64,000 bases of DNA, taken from positions 1 to 64,000 of the forward strand of contig JAFWEV010000046.1 in NCBI GenBank assembly GCA_017512745.1, in the 5' to 3' direction. The notes beneath the pieces were generated by a model. That model was not told where the DNA came from and did not search any database. It saw nothing but the letters and a program-made list of their open reading frames with translations. Below, in pieces: positions 37,254-46,436 of this stretch (position 1 is the stretch's first letter; each line of letters begins with the position of its first letter). Position numbers and translations under genes: made by a program. The stretch is from Oscillospiraceae bacterium (GTDB lineage: Bacteria > Bacillota > Clostridia > Oscillospirales > Ruminococcaceae).

Positions 37254-39341
37254 ATGAGCAACAGTGTTATTGAAATAAAGGATCTTTCGATCAACTACCG
37301 CAATCTCCAGCATTTTTCCATACAGACTATCATCGGCAACCGCGATCTCGGCGGAAGAGAAACCATACACGCGGTCAGAGGAGTGGATCTATCTGTTGAC
37401 CGCGGTGAGATCGTCGGTATAGTAGGACCGAACGGAGCCGGAAAATCCACCCTGCTCAAGGCGATCGCAGGGATATTCCAGCCGGATTCCGGAAGTATAG
37501 ATACAAAAGGCAACAGGGTTTCCCTCATGTCTCTCGGCGTCGGGTTCAAGTGGGACCTGAGTGGCAGAGACAATATAATGATCGCAGGGCTGCTCCTTCG
37601 TTATCCGGCACAGTATATAAAGGAGAAAACGGCGGACATCATAGAATTTTCCGAACTGGGAGAGGCGATCGACAGACCGGTCAGAACATATTCCGACGGC
37701 ATGTATGCAAAGCTGTGTTTTGCCATTACGGCAGTCCTCGAGACGGACATCATGCTGATAGACGAGCTCCTGAGCGTCGGTGACGAAAAGTTTCAGAAAA
37801 AGAGCTATGACAGGATCGCTTCGCTTGTACAGAAGGAGAACATGACCGGGATCATAGTTTCACATGATCTCGAACTGATCCGCAGGATGTGCACCAGAGC
37901 GGTCTGGATGAATAACGGAAGATTTGAGGCTGACGGGACTCCTGCGGAAGTAACCGAGATGTATGCGCGTAGGAGCGCGATCGAACTGTTCGGACGACCG
38001 AAATTATACGATACAGAACCTGCTGCCGGGGGGACCGTCCTCTTCAGAGGAATAGATGTGGACGAGAACAGCGGGATGCTTATGAATGCCGAAGACCGGC
38101 CGGGGATCAGCCGTCTTTCCATCGGGACCAACTGGGAACCTTTCGGGATAAAGAGAGGGTCTGAGATAACTCTTCTGCGGGATAATGTCCTGTTCAGGGT
38201 ATTTGCCTACAGAGACAGCATCCCGAAAGAGTACATTTACACTTCTACAAGGCCGGTGGACGGAAACAATACCCTGTATGACAGAGAACTGTCAACGCTC
38301 AGATGGACCGCAGGCAGCTGCACCTGGGATAAGGACGACTGTCTTGTGAGATTTGTCCTCAGAACTGCAGACGGAACCGAATTTGAGAAGAGAACAGTCC
38401 TTGAGGATCTTATAAAAGTTGAGGATAACGGTACAGCGGGACCGGAACCATCCGCGAAGACCTGGGAAGAAAGTCTGGCTGCCGCAGAGAAGAGTCTTAA
38501 GCCTGGGGACGTGCCGGTCATTGTGATAGCCGATACCCATGTGGGCAGCGGCGGAAAATGGAAGAAGACGGCAGAGATGCTGTCGGACATTTCATCGAAG
38601 ATGGCCCCATACGCGCTTATTCACCTGGGAGACGTAACGGACGGAAACTATCCGCTGCCGGTATACGTAAACAAACTTAAAACCATACGCAGCGATCTGG
38701 AAAAATGCGGAACGAGGCTTATGGTATGCGCAGGCAACCATGATCTGGATCTTCCGTATGCAGGCGAGCACAGGGAAGAATTCACGAAGGCTTTCAGCAG
38801 TTTCTGTGGCCGCACGGAACACTCGGACTGCCTTGATATCGAAAGCTGCAGAACAAGGCTGATAACACTTGATTCATATGATCCGGATAACAGCGTTCCG
38901 TACGGCTATGACAATGACCAGATCGAAAAGCTGGCGCAGCTGATCAGAACAGCGCCGGATGATACCAGGATCATAATATTCACTCACATATCCCCCGAAG
39001 GCGATGCTACGGCGTGGGGAGAAGAAATCAGAAACAACGATGCGTTGAGGGAACTTGCCGCAAGGGAGATAAGATCGGGAAGAAAGATCTGCATTGTTCA
39101 CGGTCACGACCATACGGATACCGTCAAAACCGTAAACGGGATACCCGTGGTCGGTATAGGCTGTTCTTCAATGGAGGATCACAAGGGAACGAGACCGCTG
39201 ACGGACGGAAGATTCAGAAGGATCCCGGGAACCGCATCGGAGGAGCTTGCTGACATTCTGGTCCTCAGAAATGATTCAGACGTTTTGAGATTCATGCGGA
39301 TCGGAGCCGGAGAGAACAGAGATGTTGACATTGACGGATGA
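37254..39341 (+). CDS. TagH/Wzt-like ABC ATPase fused to a C-terminal metallophosphoesterase
   Basis: A 695-residue protein behind a strong GGGAGGTGAT site. Residues 1-245 are a polysaccharide-exporter ATPase: Walker A GPNGAGKST (58-66), signature-like YSDGMYAKL, Walker B IMLIDELLSVGDE and the H-loop VSHD. Residues about 255-415 are a beta-rich region of unknown fold. Residues about 420-660 are a calcineurin-like phosphoesterase with every metal-ligand block: ADTH (Asp427, His429), GD (Asp460), GNHD (Asn495, His496), FTH and GHDH (618-620). Ordinary TagH has an SH3-like tail and Wzt a carbohydrate-binding tail, so this fusion is unusual. It may hydrolyse a phosphoester near the export site; the substrate is unknown. 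Confidence 0.9.
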   Translation: MSNSVIEIKDLSINYRNLQHFSIQTIIGNRDLGGRETIHAVRGVDLSVDRGEIVGIVGPNGAGKSTLLKAIAGIFQPDSGSIDTKGNRVSLMSLGVGFKWDLSGRDNIMIAGLLLRYPAQYIKEKTADIIEFSELGEAIDRPVRTYSDGMYAKLCFAITAVLETDIMLIDELLSVGDEKFQKKSYDRIASLVQKENMTGIIVSHDLELIRRMCTRAVWMNNGRFEADGTPAEVTEMYARRSAIELFGRPKLYDTEPAAGGTVLFRGIDVDENSGMLMNAEDRPGISRLSIGTNWEPFGIKRGSEITLLRDNVLFRVFAYRDSIPKEYIYTSTRPVDGNNTLYDRELSTLRWTAGSCTWDKDDCLVRFVLRTADGTEFEKRTVLEDLIKVEDNGTAGPEPSAKTWEESLAAAEKSLKPGDVPVIVIADTHVGSGGKWKKTAEMLSDISSKMAPYALIHLGDVTDGNYPLPVYVNKLKTIRSDLEKCGTRLMVCAGNHDLDLPYAGEHREEFTKAFSSFCGRTEHSDCLDIESCRTRLITLDSYDPDNSVPYGYDNDQIEKLAQLIRTAPDDTRIIIFTHISPEGDATAWGEEIRNNDALRELAAREIRSGRKICIVHGHDHTDTVKTVNGIPVVGIGCSSMEDHKGTRPLTDGRFRRIPGTASEELADILVLRNDSDVLRFMRIGAGENRDVDIDG

Positions 39342-40170
39342 AGAACTGAGGAAGGTGCAGCTGACCGAACTCGAACTTCTGATCGCAGTCGACCGGATCT
39401 GCAAAAAGCACGGCATAAAGTACTGCATCATCGCAGGAACTCTTCTGGGTGCTGTCAGACACGGAGGATTCATTCCCTGGGACGATGATGCGGATATTGC
39501 AATGCTTCGTGAGGAATACGTAAAATTCCGGGATGTGTGCGCTTCGGAGGAGAGAGATTCGCTCTACTACTTTCAGGATGAGGCAGTTACTCCGGGGTAC
39601 AGGTGGGGATACGGGAAATTCAGAAGAAAAGACACCGTATTCAGAAGGGAACACCAGGAGCATATGCCGTACGAACAGGGGATATCCATAGATATTTTCC
39701 CGATGGACGGCATCCCGGATTCCATGCTGGGAAGAACGGTGACAGACATAAACTGTTTCTTTCTGAGGAAGTTGCTGTGGAGCGAGGCGGGACGCATAGC
39801 GGAAAAGTCCGCTGTCAAAAGGGTTTTCTACACTCTGGTGTCAAAGATACCCGAAGAGAACGTCAAAAATGCATACCGCAGACTGGTGAGGAGATCCGAA
39901 GCGCTCGGGAGCAGTAGATATGTCAGGATACTGATGTTCCCGACCGGAATGAAAGAGAGAGGATATCTCCGCAGATGGTATTCGGATACAGCGCCTGTCG
40001 AGTTTGAAGGCTATGTGTTCGAAGGGATCAGAGACAGTCATGAATACCTCTCGGAGAAGTTCGGCAACTACATGGAATATCCGCCTGTGAGCGAGAGAAT
40101 TAAGAAACAGCATCCTGTCACGGCGCTGAAATTCGCCGGGGAAGAGATAAGAGAAGAGAAACGGATTTGA
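39322..40170 (+). CDS. LicD-family phosphotransferase
   Basis: A 282-residue LicD domain protein. The nucleotidyltransferase-like core reads GTLLGAVRHGGFIPWDDDAD, followed by ISIDIFPMDGIPD. LicD enzymes move phosphocholine or related phospho-alcohols from a CDP carrier to surface glycans. The ATG at 39322 overlaps the end of the ABC fusion gene by 20 bases behind CCGGAGAG. Its own stop overlaps the TTG of the next gene. Confidence 0.9.
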   Translation: MLTLTDEELRKVQLTELELLIAVDRICKKHGIKYCIIAGTLLGAVRHGGFIPWDDDADIAMLREEYVKFRDVCASEERDSLYYFQDEAVTPGYRWGYGKFRRKDTVFRREHQEHMPYEQGISIDIFPMDGIPDSMLGRTVTDINCFFLRKLLWSEAGRIAEKSAVKRVFYTLVSKIPEENVKNAYRRLVRRSEALGSSRYVRILMFPTGMKERGYLRRWYSDTAPVEFEGYVFEGIRDSHEYLSEKFGNYMEYPPVSERIKKQHPVTALKFAGEEIREEKRI

Positions 40171-42680
40171 GATACAGGGTACCGACAACAGAAGAATTCT
40201 GGGAACTGCTGAAGAGCGGGAAGATGATCCTCTTCGGTACGGGTCATACTGCGGAAGTCGTGTGCAGAGCTTTGGGAGAGGATGTCCGATATCTCAGATG
40301 CTGCATGGTCAGCGGCCATATCAGCGATACTTCATTCTTTGAAAAGCCGGTCATCGGTCTTGACGATGCTGACCCTGAATCGCTGTCCGATTCGGTAATT
40401 GCGGTGACGGGGCATGAATCCATAAGAGACGGGATAATCGACGCGGTGAGATCGAGAACAGACGCGGATATTCTGTGGCTCTATCCTGTGATCCACGAAC
40501 TTGCTTTCGGAGAAACGGTTTTCGCGGAAGCAATGATCCCGGTAAAAGAGATCGTTCTTTCCCAGAAGAGGGACGAGCGGTGGCTTGAACTGAGATATGC
40601 GGCCGTCAAAGCGGCAGCAGAAGGTCGGGAATCGGATCTCTACCTCAGGGGGATGATGCTCTTTTCCGCTAAAGGGACAGCGAAATCGCGAGCCGCAAGA
40701 GTTCCACTGCTTCTGGATTCGATGAAGAGGAACGGATTTCTCAGAGAGTATCCGATCCTGATCGATGAGGACATGAGGCTTATAGACGGACTTCACAGAC
40801 TATCCTGCGCGGTGTTGCTGGGAATAAGAGAAGTGCCGGCCAGAATAGTAAAAAGCAGCGGCATATACGAAACGATAATAAGAGATAACGTGAGAGCGAC
40901 CGAAAGCGAGCTCACAGCGCACGGGATAACTTCTGAGGAACTGCAGCACCTTAATGATCTGCGCGATGAAATGGAGAGTAAGGTCATTGAGGGGGGACCG
41001 TCAGTCAGTGTTATCGTGCCGGCATTCAATGTTGGCGGATTTATCGACCGCTGTTTCGATTCTCTTATGACGCAGACATTCAGCGATTTTGAAGTCATAC
41101 TCATCAATGACGGATCCACTGACGATACACCGGAAAGATGTCGTGATATCTCCTCGCGTTATCCAAATGTGAGATATATCTCGAGAGAAAACAGAGGGGT
41201 CTCGGCTTCGAGAAACGAGGGCGTAGCCAAAGCCTCAGGTATGTACTGCGCGTTCGTCGACCCGGATGACTGGCTCGAGCCCGGTTACCTGGGAGAACTC
41301 TACGCGGCGGCAACGAGAAACGGAGCGGATTTTGCGGAATGCGACCTGTTCAGGGACAACCTCAGAACAGGCGGATCGGCAGTCAGAACGACTTACGGGA
41401 AAATGGGTGTGGCATATACCCTGGAAGAACACATGAAGTATGCGGCGACTGCTCCGTACAAATCAATGTTCAGGAGAGATCTCTGGACGAAAAACGGAAT
41501 AAGTATGCCGGACTGCGCATTCGAATCTCCCGCGGTGTATTCACTGGAGCTCGCACTTGCCAATAAGACAGTCAATGTAAGAAAGCCGCTGTATCACTAT
41601 GTGACAGGCAGAGAGGGCTCTCTAATTGAAACAGGTTACGCAAAAAAGGACGGAAGCGCCAACAATACTCTCGGAACAGAGGCGATGGAGTATCTCGTTT
41701 CCGAATTCAGACGCACCGGGGCATATTCCCGCTTTGCCGATGCGCTCGAGGGGATAGTCAATTACAGGCTCAGCGATATTCTTGCGACGCAGTTTCACAG
41801 GAAATCCACGGACGATTACAGGGAAACGGCAGAAAACCTCAGAAAGTGTTCGGGAAAGCTGTTTCCCGAAGCGTTTAACCCTGTATATATAAACTGGGGC
41901 GGATACGATCTCAACAGGATGCTTGTATATACGGATACACTGCACGATCCGTACTGCCGATTCAATTTTATGAGCATGGCTTCCCTGCTTCCGGGAGGAG
42001 ATCGTCAGCCCGAGGTTAGGCACAGGAACAATTACCGGAGAATGATGCTCGAAAGAGAACAGGGAAGAGATCTTTTCAGGATCCTGAGGGAGAAAAGGCC
42101 CGAATATCTGTTTTTCGATCTGATCGAAGAGAGATCCGATCTTGTGTTCCTCGGCGGGAGATACATCACTTTCAATGAAACCGCAGATAAAGCCGAGATA
42201 AGCATTGACGGCGAGACTGTAAATTTCAGAGATTATCTGTTGTCTCAGGTAAAGTCGGGAAATGCCGAACTTATCAGGAGATGGAGCAGCAAGTGCAGGG
42301 AGATCTGGGAAGAGGGATTCAGGCTGTTTGCGGAGACTGCAGCCGATACAGTGCCCGGAATAAAGATCGTGGCAGTAGAAAACTATCTGTCGGAAAAATA
42401 CGGGGATCTGGATTCGACTGAACAGTTCCCCGGTATAGGCAGAATAAGGGAGATAAACAGCGTATTGAAGGGCTACTACGAATATGCCAGAGAACACTGC
42501 CCCGGGATCATTTTTGTGAGGGCCGCGGAACTTGGCCCGTATATGACTGACATAAACTATGAGCACGGATGCATACCGTCGCATCTCAATGATATCGTCG
42601 ATCGACGGATAGGCGCTGAACTGCGCAGGGTGATCGATGATCAGCGCAAAGGAGGGAAGACCGGTGAGAGACAACGCTGA
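40167..42680 (+). CDS. Multidomain glycosyltransferase: Rossmann-like, ParB-like, GT2 and DUF6270-like
   Basis: An 837-residue protein. In order it contains a Rossmann-like module (MILFGTGHTAEVV, about 18-110); a ParB/sulfiredoxin-like segment (PILIDEDMRLIDGLHRLSCA, about 190-230); a GT2 glycosyltransferase (VSVIVPAFNVGGFIDRC, VDPDDW, about 275-530); and a C-terminal region (about 625-830, starting EYLFFDLIEERSDLV) that resembles DUF6270 proteins (from memory). The TTG start at 40167 overlaps the previous TGA and has GAGAAGAGAA upstream. It probably adds and modifies a polymer residue; the ParB-like piece within a glycosyltransferase is odd. Confidence 0.8.
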   Translation: MRYRVPTTEEFWELLKSGKMILFGTGHTAEVVCRALGEDVRYLRCCMVSGHISDTSFFEKPVIGLDDADPESLSDSVIAVTGHESIRDGIIDAVRSRTDADILWLYPVIHELAFGETVFAEAMIPVKEIVLSQKRDERWLELRYAAVKAAAEGRESDLYLRGMMLFSAKGTAKSRAARVPLLLDSMKRNGFLREYPILIDEDMRLIDGLHRLSCAVLLGIREVPARIVKSSGIYETIIRDNVRATESELTAHGITSEELQHLNDLRDEMESKVIEGGPSVSVIVPAFNVGGFIDRCFDSLMTQTFSDFEVILINDGSTDDTPERCRDISSRYPNVRYISRENRGVSASRNEGVAKASGMYCAFVDPDDWLEPGYLGELYAAATRNGADFAECDLFRDNLRTGGSAVRTTYGKMGVAYTLEEHMKYAATAPYKSMFRRDLWTKNGISMPDCAFESPAVYSLELALANKTVNVRKPLYHYVTGREGSLIETGYAKKDGSANNTLGTEAMEYLVSEFRRTGAYSRFADALEGIVNYRLSDILATQFHRKSTDDYRETAENLRKCSGKLFPEAFNPVYINWGGYDLNRMLVYTDTLHDPYCRFNFMSMASLLPGGDRQPEVRHRNNYRRMMLEREQGRDLFRILREKRPEYLFFDLIEERSDLVFLGGRYITFNETADKAEISIDGETVNFRDYLLSQVKSGNAELIRRWSSKCREIWEEGFRLFAETAADTVPGIKIVAVENYLSEKYGDLDSTEQFPGIGRIREINSVLKGYYEYAREHCPGIIFVRAAELGPYMTDINYEHGCIPSHLNDIVDRRIGAELRRVIDDQRKGGKTGERQR

Positions 42681-43920
42681 GAATATTGCCGTTTCAGTGG
42701 TGATCCCGGTATACGGGGTGGAGAAGTATCTTCCCGCATGCCTTGATTCGGTTCTCTCTCAGACTCTTTCTGAGATAGAGATCATATGTATAGATGACCA
42801 TTCACCCGACAGATGCCCCGAGATACTCGATGAATACGCGGAGACGGATAAAAGGATCACGGTGATCCACGAGCCCGAGAACCGCCAGCAGGGATACTGC
42901 AGGAACAGGGGTATTGATGCGGCAAAGGGCAAGTACATATACCTGCTCGATTCGGATGACATGATCACCCCATCGGCAATGGAGGAACTGTACAGATTTG
43001 CGGAAGAGAAAGAACTTGACGGAGTTTTCTTCGATTCGCAGGTCATATTCGACAGCCCCGAACTCGCAAAAAAGAACGCCTCTTATCCCGCAAAGCGCAA
43101 AGGCAATTATCCAGATAATCCGGTAACCGGACTCGAACTGTTTGAGTCGTTTATAGAACAGGGAGAGTGGACGTGCTATATCCAGCGCCAGTTCTGGAAC
43201 AGGGATTTTCTCAACAGAGAAGCTGTCCGTTTCCCCGAAGGAGTGGAGCATGAAGACGAGGTTTTCTCCTTCGAAGCCATTCTCGCTGCGAAAAAGACGA
43301 TGTGCATATCGAAAGAGTATTTCATCAGGCGATACAGGGAAGACTCCGTTATGACTAAACCTCCTGCGCCGCGCAACTTTTACGGTTATTTTATGGACTA
43401 TTTCTATATGATAGAGACCGTCAGGAAGAGGGACATCCGCAGTGAAGCCGCCGAATCCAACATAGGCAGGCTGTACGAGAAACTTGTACGGCTCTACGCG
43501 CTTTTCAGAGACAGGGAAGACCTGGCGTCCTGGTTCAGGACGGAGCAAAGCAGAGATCTGTTTGCCTTCTTTGAATACTCCCAGCGGGGAAATGCCTATT
43601 ACCGTTCCTTTGCCTCTCATGTGCTTTCGGCAGTCCCGAAAGAGAGAGGGATCTATATCTACGGAGCCGGCATAATTGCCCGGAATCTCTGGCACGGACT
43701 GACACAGGCGGGGCGGATCGTTAAGGGATTCATCGTGACCGAGAGAAAGAACAATCCCCCGGCACTTTTCGGCGTGCCTGTATGTACCGTCAGTGAGATG
43801 AAGAAAGATGCTCTTAAGAACGGCGATATCGCGGTCATAGCCGTGAGCCGCGGATATGCGGATGAAATAGAAAAAGAACTCGATAAAAGAGAGATCGAAC
43901 ACATATACTACTCAGAATAG
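42664..43920 (+). CDS. Family 2 glycosyltransferase with C-terminal Rossmann-like module
   Basis: GTG 42664 is taken as start because AAAGGAGG lies 8 bases upstream; that gives 418 residues and a 17-base overlap with the previous gene. An ATG at 42637 has no such site. The GT2 domain shows VSVVIPVYGVEKYLPAC, CIDDHSPDR and LDSDDM (metal binding). Residues about 320-415 are the recurring module (GIYIYGAGIIARNLWHGL, then IAVIAVSRGY). Its role is sugar transfer in polymer assembly; donor unknown. Confidence 0.88.
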   Translation: MRDNAENIAVSVVIPVYGVEKYLPACLDSVLSQTLSEIEIICIDDHSPDRCPEILDEYAETDKRITVIHEPENRQQGYCRNRGIDAAKGKYIYLLDSDDMITPSAMEELYRFAEEKELDGVFFDSQVIFDSPELAKKNASYPAKRKGNYPDNPVTGLELFESFIEQGEWTCYIQRQFWNRDFLNREAVRFPEGVEHEDEVFSFEAILAAKKTMCISKEYFIRRYREDSVMTKPPAPRNFYGYFMDYFYMIETVRKRDIRSEAAESNIGRLYEKLVRLYALFRDREDLASWFRTEQSRDLFAFFEYSQRGNAYYRSFASHVLSAVPKERGIYIYGAGIIARNLWHGLTQAGRIVKGFIVTERKNNPPALFGVPVCTVSEMKKDALKNGDIAVIAVSRGYADEIEKELDKREIEHIYYSE

Positions 43921-43934
43921 CGAATCAGAGACCG

Positions 43935-46436
43935 ATGGCCGAAACAGATTACAGAATCGAACATTTCGATGACAGCTTCCGCCGCTTTAAGGGCAGGAGC
44001 ATGTATATCTATGGTCTCGGTGAGAATGCGAGACGTCTCATAGAGCGGTTCGACGCTGATTACGGTTTCAGGGATGTCGTGATCGCTGACGGATCTTCTC
44101 ATCCGGACGAGTTCTGTTCAAAGACAGTCATCACCGTATCTGAGTTCCTGGGGCGGGAAGATGCGGATATCCTGATCATCGCCGCTCAGATGTATTCCGC
44201 GGAGGAGATATATCTGAAGATAGAGGAAGACTGCTTCGGGAGAGGAATACTTCTGCTCGATATGTACGGAACCGATCTTCTGGCTCAGCATAAGGATCTG
44301 CAGTCCCAGAGGTTTATCGGCCTTTTCGAGTGGCTGGAGCTCGCAAAGGATCACGATATCATCAGCTTCCAGATAGCGTATCCGTTTATCATAGCCGACA
44401 TTTTTTCACCGGGTGAGATCCATGTTGCGGCTCTGTACAGAGAACTTACAAGGATTCTGAGAGAGTCGGGGAAAGAACTTATATGGCTGACGGACTCCGA
44501 CATTCCGGCGGAAAAGGCAGAAAAGATCCTCGTCTCTGACGGGGTCGAACATGATATCGCGGAGTTCAGAGAGCACAACATAGAAAATACTCACAGCCAG
44601 CACTTTTTCAGGGATCTCCGGGAGAGGTTTCCGGGGAAGAGGATACTTCACACGGGACCTATCCTTCTCAATGACGGACTTATTCCGAGGATATGCGGAA
44701 TAGATTCAAGACTCACAGTGCCCTACAGCAGGGAGACGCTTCTTGATTACAGCTGCGGATACAGGAACGCTTCAGACGGACAGGGACTCGCAAAGGACGA
44801 ATATCTGAGAGCAATAGATGCCTGCGATATGCTGACGGTTGATCTGTTTGACACACTTGTTATGCGAGCGTTGCCTGATCCGTCAGACATAGTAAAACTG
44901 GCACTGGACCGGAGCATTCGGAACGGAGTAATCGATGCGGATGCGGCGCATAGGTATTACACAGCCAGAATAAAGGCTGAACATATCTGCGGAAAAGCTT
45001 CCGAGATGACGGACTATATAACCGGAAACACCGGGCTGGATAAGTCATCGGTCAAAGAACTGCTGAGAGAAGAACTTGAGACTGAAAAGAGATGTCTTGA
45101 GCTAAGAAGACCGGTGATGGAGCTTGTCGAATACGCAAGATCCCGGGGCAAGAAGACAGCGGTGGTATCGGATATGTATCTCGATACCGCTTCAATAGAG
45201 GAGATCCTTGAGTCCTGCGGATGTACAGGGCTTGACGGTGTTTTCGTGTCTTCTGATGTCGGTGCCGATAAGGAAGGCGGACTTCTCGATATATCCGCCA
45301 TGAAGATGGGAATTGCTCCCGTGAGGGTCCTGCATCTGGGAGATTCGATGGAAAGAGATATCTTGCCCGCCAGAAGAAGCGGCATGAACAGCCTGCCGAT
45401 ACCCTCAATATATGACATGGTCGACAAAGACCTTAAAGAGCGTTTTCCGCCGGATCCCGGTACTGACTCCGTAGGGCACATCTTAAGAGCTGCAATCTTC
45501 GGAACATGGTGCATGGCGAAATACGCGGATCCTTTTGCAGCCGGTCAGGACGGTGATCCCGCAATATACGGCCGGGATGCGCTTGCTCCTCTTCTTACGG
45601 GATGGGTACTGTGGATCGCGGAAATGCTGACCGGATCCGACATGGATAAAGCGCTGTTCGTGTCAAGAGACGGGTATATAGTGAAGCAGTTGTACGATCT
45701 GCTGGCAGAAACGGTCTCTCTTCCGGATTCCGTATACTTCTACACATCAAGGCGTGCTGCCTTCATGGCGTGTCAGGATAGGGACGGAGTATCCGGATAT
45801 GCCGGGATGTTCAGGGACAGGCTTACCGAAACGGAGATCCGGGAACGGATATGCGGACTTGCCGTGGGGGAAGATCCCGGAACGGCTGCGAAAAGATACA
45901 GGGAGAACAATATACGGTATTTCCGGAATGCCGGTATAGAAGCGGGCAGCAGATGCGCTTTGATAGATTTTGTCGCAGCGGGAACATGTCAGAGACTGTT
46001 GGAGGAATATGCCGATTTCCGTATGACAGGTCTGTACTGCGGGAGAAACAATGTCCCGGGAACGGACCGCTGTGAGATCATCCCATTTGTGAACGGAGAG
46101 ACCCTGGCGGAGAGAGATTTCCTGAGCAGGTATATAGAAGCGGAGAGATATCTCAGTTCTCCCGAACCGTCCCTCCGGAGTTTTTCGGATGACGGCGGAC
46201 CTGTCTTTGAGGATGAGAACAGATCCCGCGAAGAGATCGATGAGATGGATAAGGTACACGGAGAGATAATGAAATTCTTCATGCGGTTCCTGAAAACCAT
46301 GGGGGACGGAATAGGAGATATTTCAGAATGCGGAACAGTTTCGGCGGACATGGTATGCACCTTGTATATGATGTCTGTGGGGAGCAGCAAGACCAAAAAC
46401 CGGTATGACGACTGGAGCGGACTAGAGATAAGATGA
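43935..46436 (+). CDS. HAD-family protein with N-terminal Rossmann-like module, surface-polymer locus type
   Basis: An 833-residue protein. Residues 15-115 hold the shared module (MYIYGLGENARRLIERF, then ILIIAAQMYSAEEI). The centre and C-terminus belong to the large HAD-like proteins found in capsule loci: VDLFDTLVMRALPD (nucleophile Asp), VVSDMYLD and LGDSMERDILPARRSG. A later block, ALFVSRDGYIVKQL and IDFVAAGTCQRLL, is typical of the same proteins. It probably acts as a phosphatase or phosphotransferase on a polymer precursor; the substrate is unknown. The ribosome-binding site is weak. The stop overlaps the next ATG (ATGA). Confidence 0.82.
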   Translation: MAETDYRIEHFDDSFRRFKGRSMYIYGLGENARRLIERFDADYGFRDVVIADGSSHPDEFCSKTVITVSEFLGREDADILIIAAQMYSAEEIYLKIEEDCFGRGILLLDMYGTDLLAQHKDLQSQRFIGLFEWLELAKDHDIISFQIAYPFIIADIFSPGEIHVAALYRELTRILRESGKELIWLTDSDIPAEKAEKILVSDGVEHDIAEFREHNIENTHSQHFFRDLRERFPGKRILHTGPILLNDGLIPRICGIDSRLTVPYSRETLLDYSCGYRNASDGQGLAKDEYLRAIDACDMLTVDLFDTLVMRALPDPSDIVKLALDRSIRNGVIDADAAHRYYTARIKAEHICGKASEMTDYITGNTGLDKSSVKELLREELETEKRCLELRRPVMELVEYARSRGKKTAVVSDMYLDTASIEEILESCGCTGLDGVFVSSDVGADKEGGLLDISAMKMGIAPVRVLHLGDSMERDILPARRSGMNSLPIPSIYDMVDKDLKERFPPDPGTDSVGHILRAAIFGTWCMAKYADPFAAGQDGDPAIYGRDALAPLLTGWVLWIAEMLTGSDMDKALFVSRDGYIVKQLYDLLAETVSLPDSVYFYTSRRAAFMACQDRDGVSGYAGMFRDRLTETEIRERICGLAVGEDPGTAAKRYRENNIRYFRNAGIEAGSRCALIDFVAAGTCQRLLEEYADFRMTGLYCGRNNVPGTDRCEIIPFVNGETLAERDFLSRYIEAERYLSSPEPSLRSFSDDGGPVFEDENRSREEIDEMDKVHGEIMKFFMRFLKTMGDGIGDISECGTVSADMVCTLYMMSVGSSKTKNRYDDWSGLEIR

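Noticed and set aside
41622-43902. Long open frames on the minus strand (about 350 and 366 codons) opposite two glycosyltransferase genes
   Set aside because: They lie entirely opposite well-recognised enzymes, have no ribosome-binding sites and no family motifs; they arise from codon bias of the plus-strand genes.
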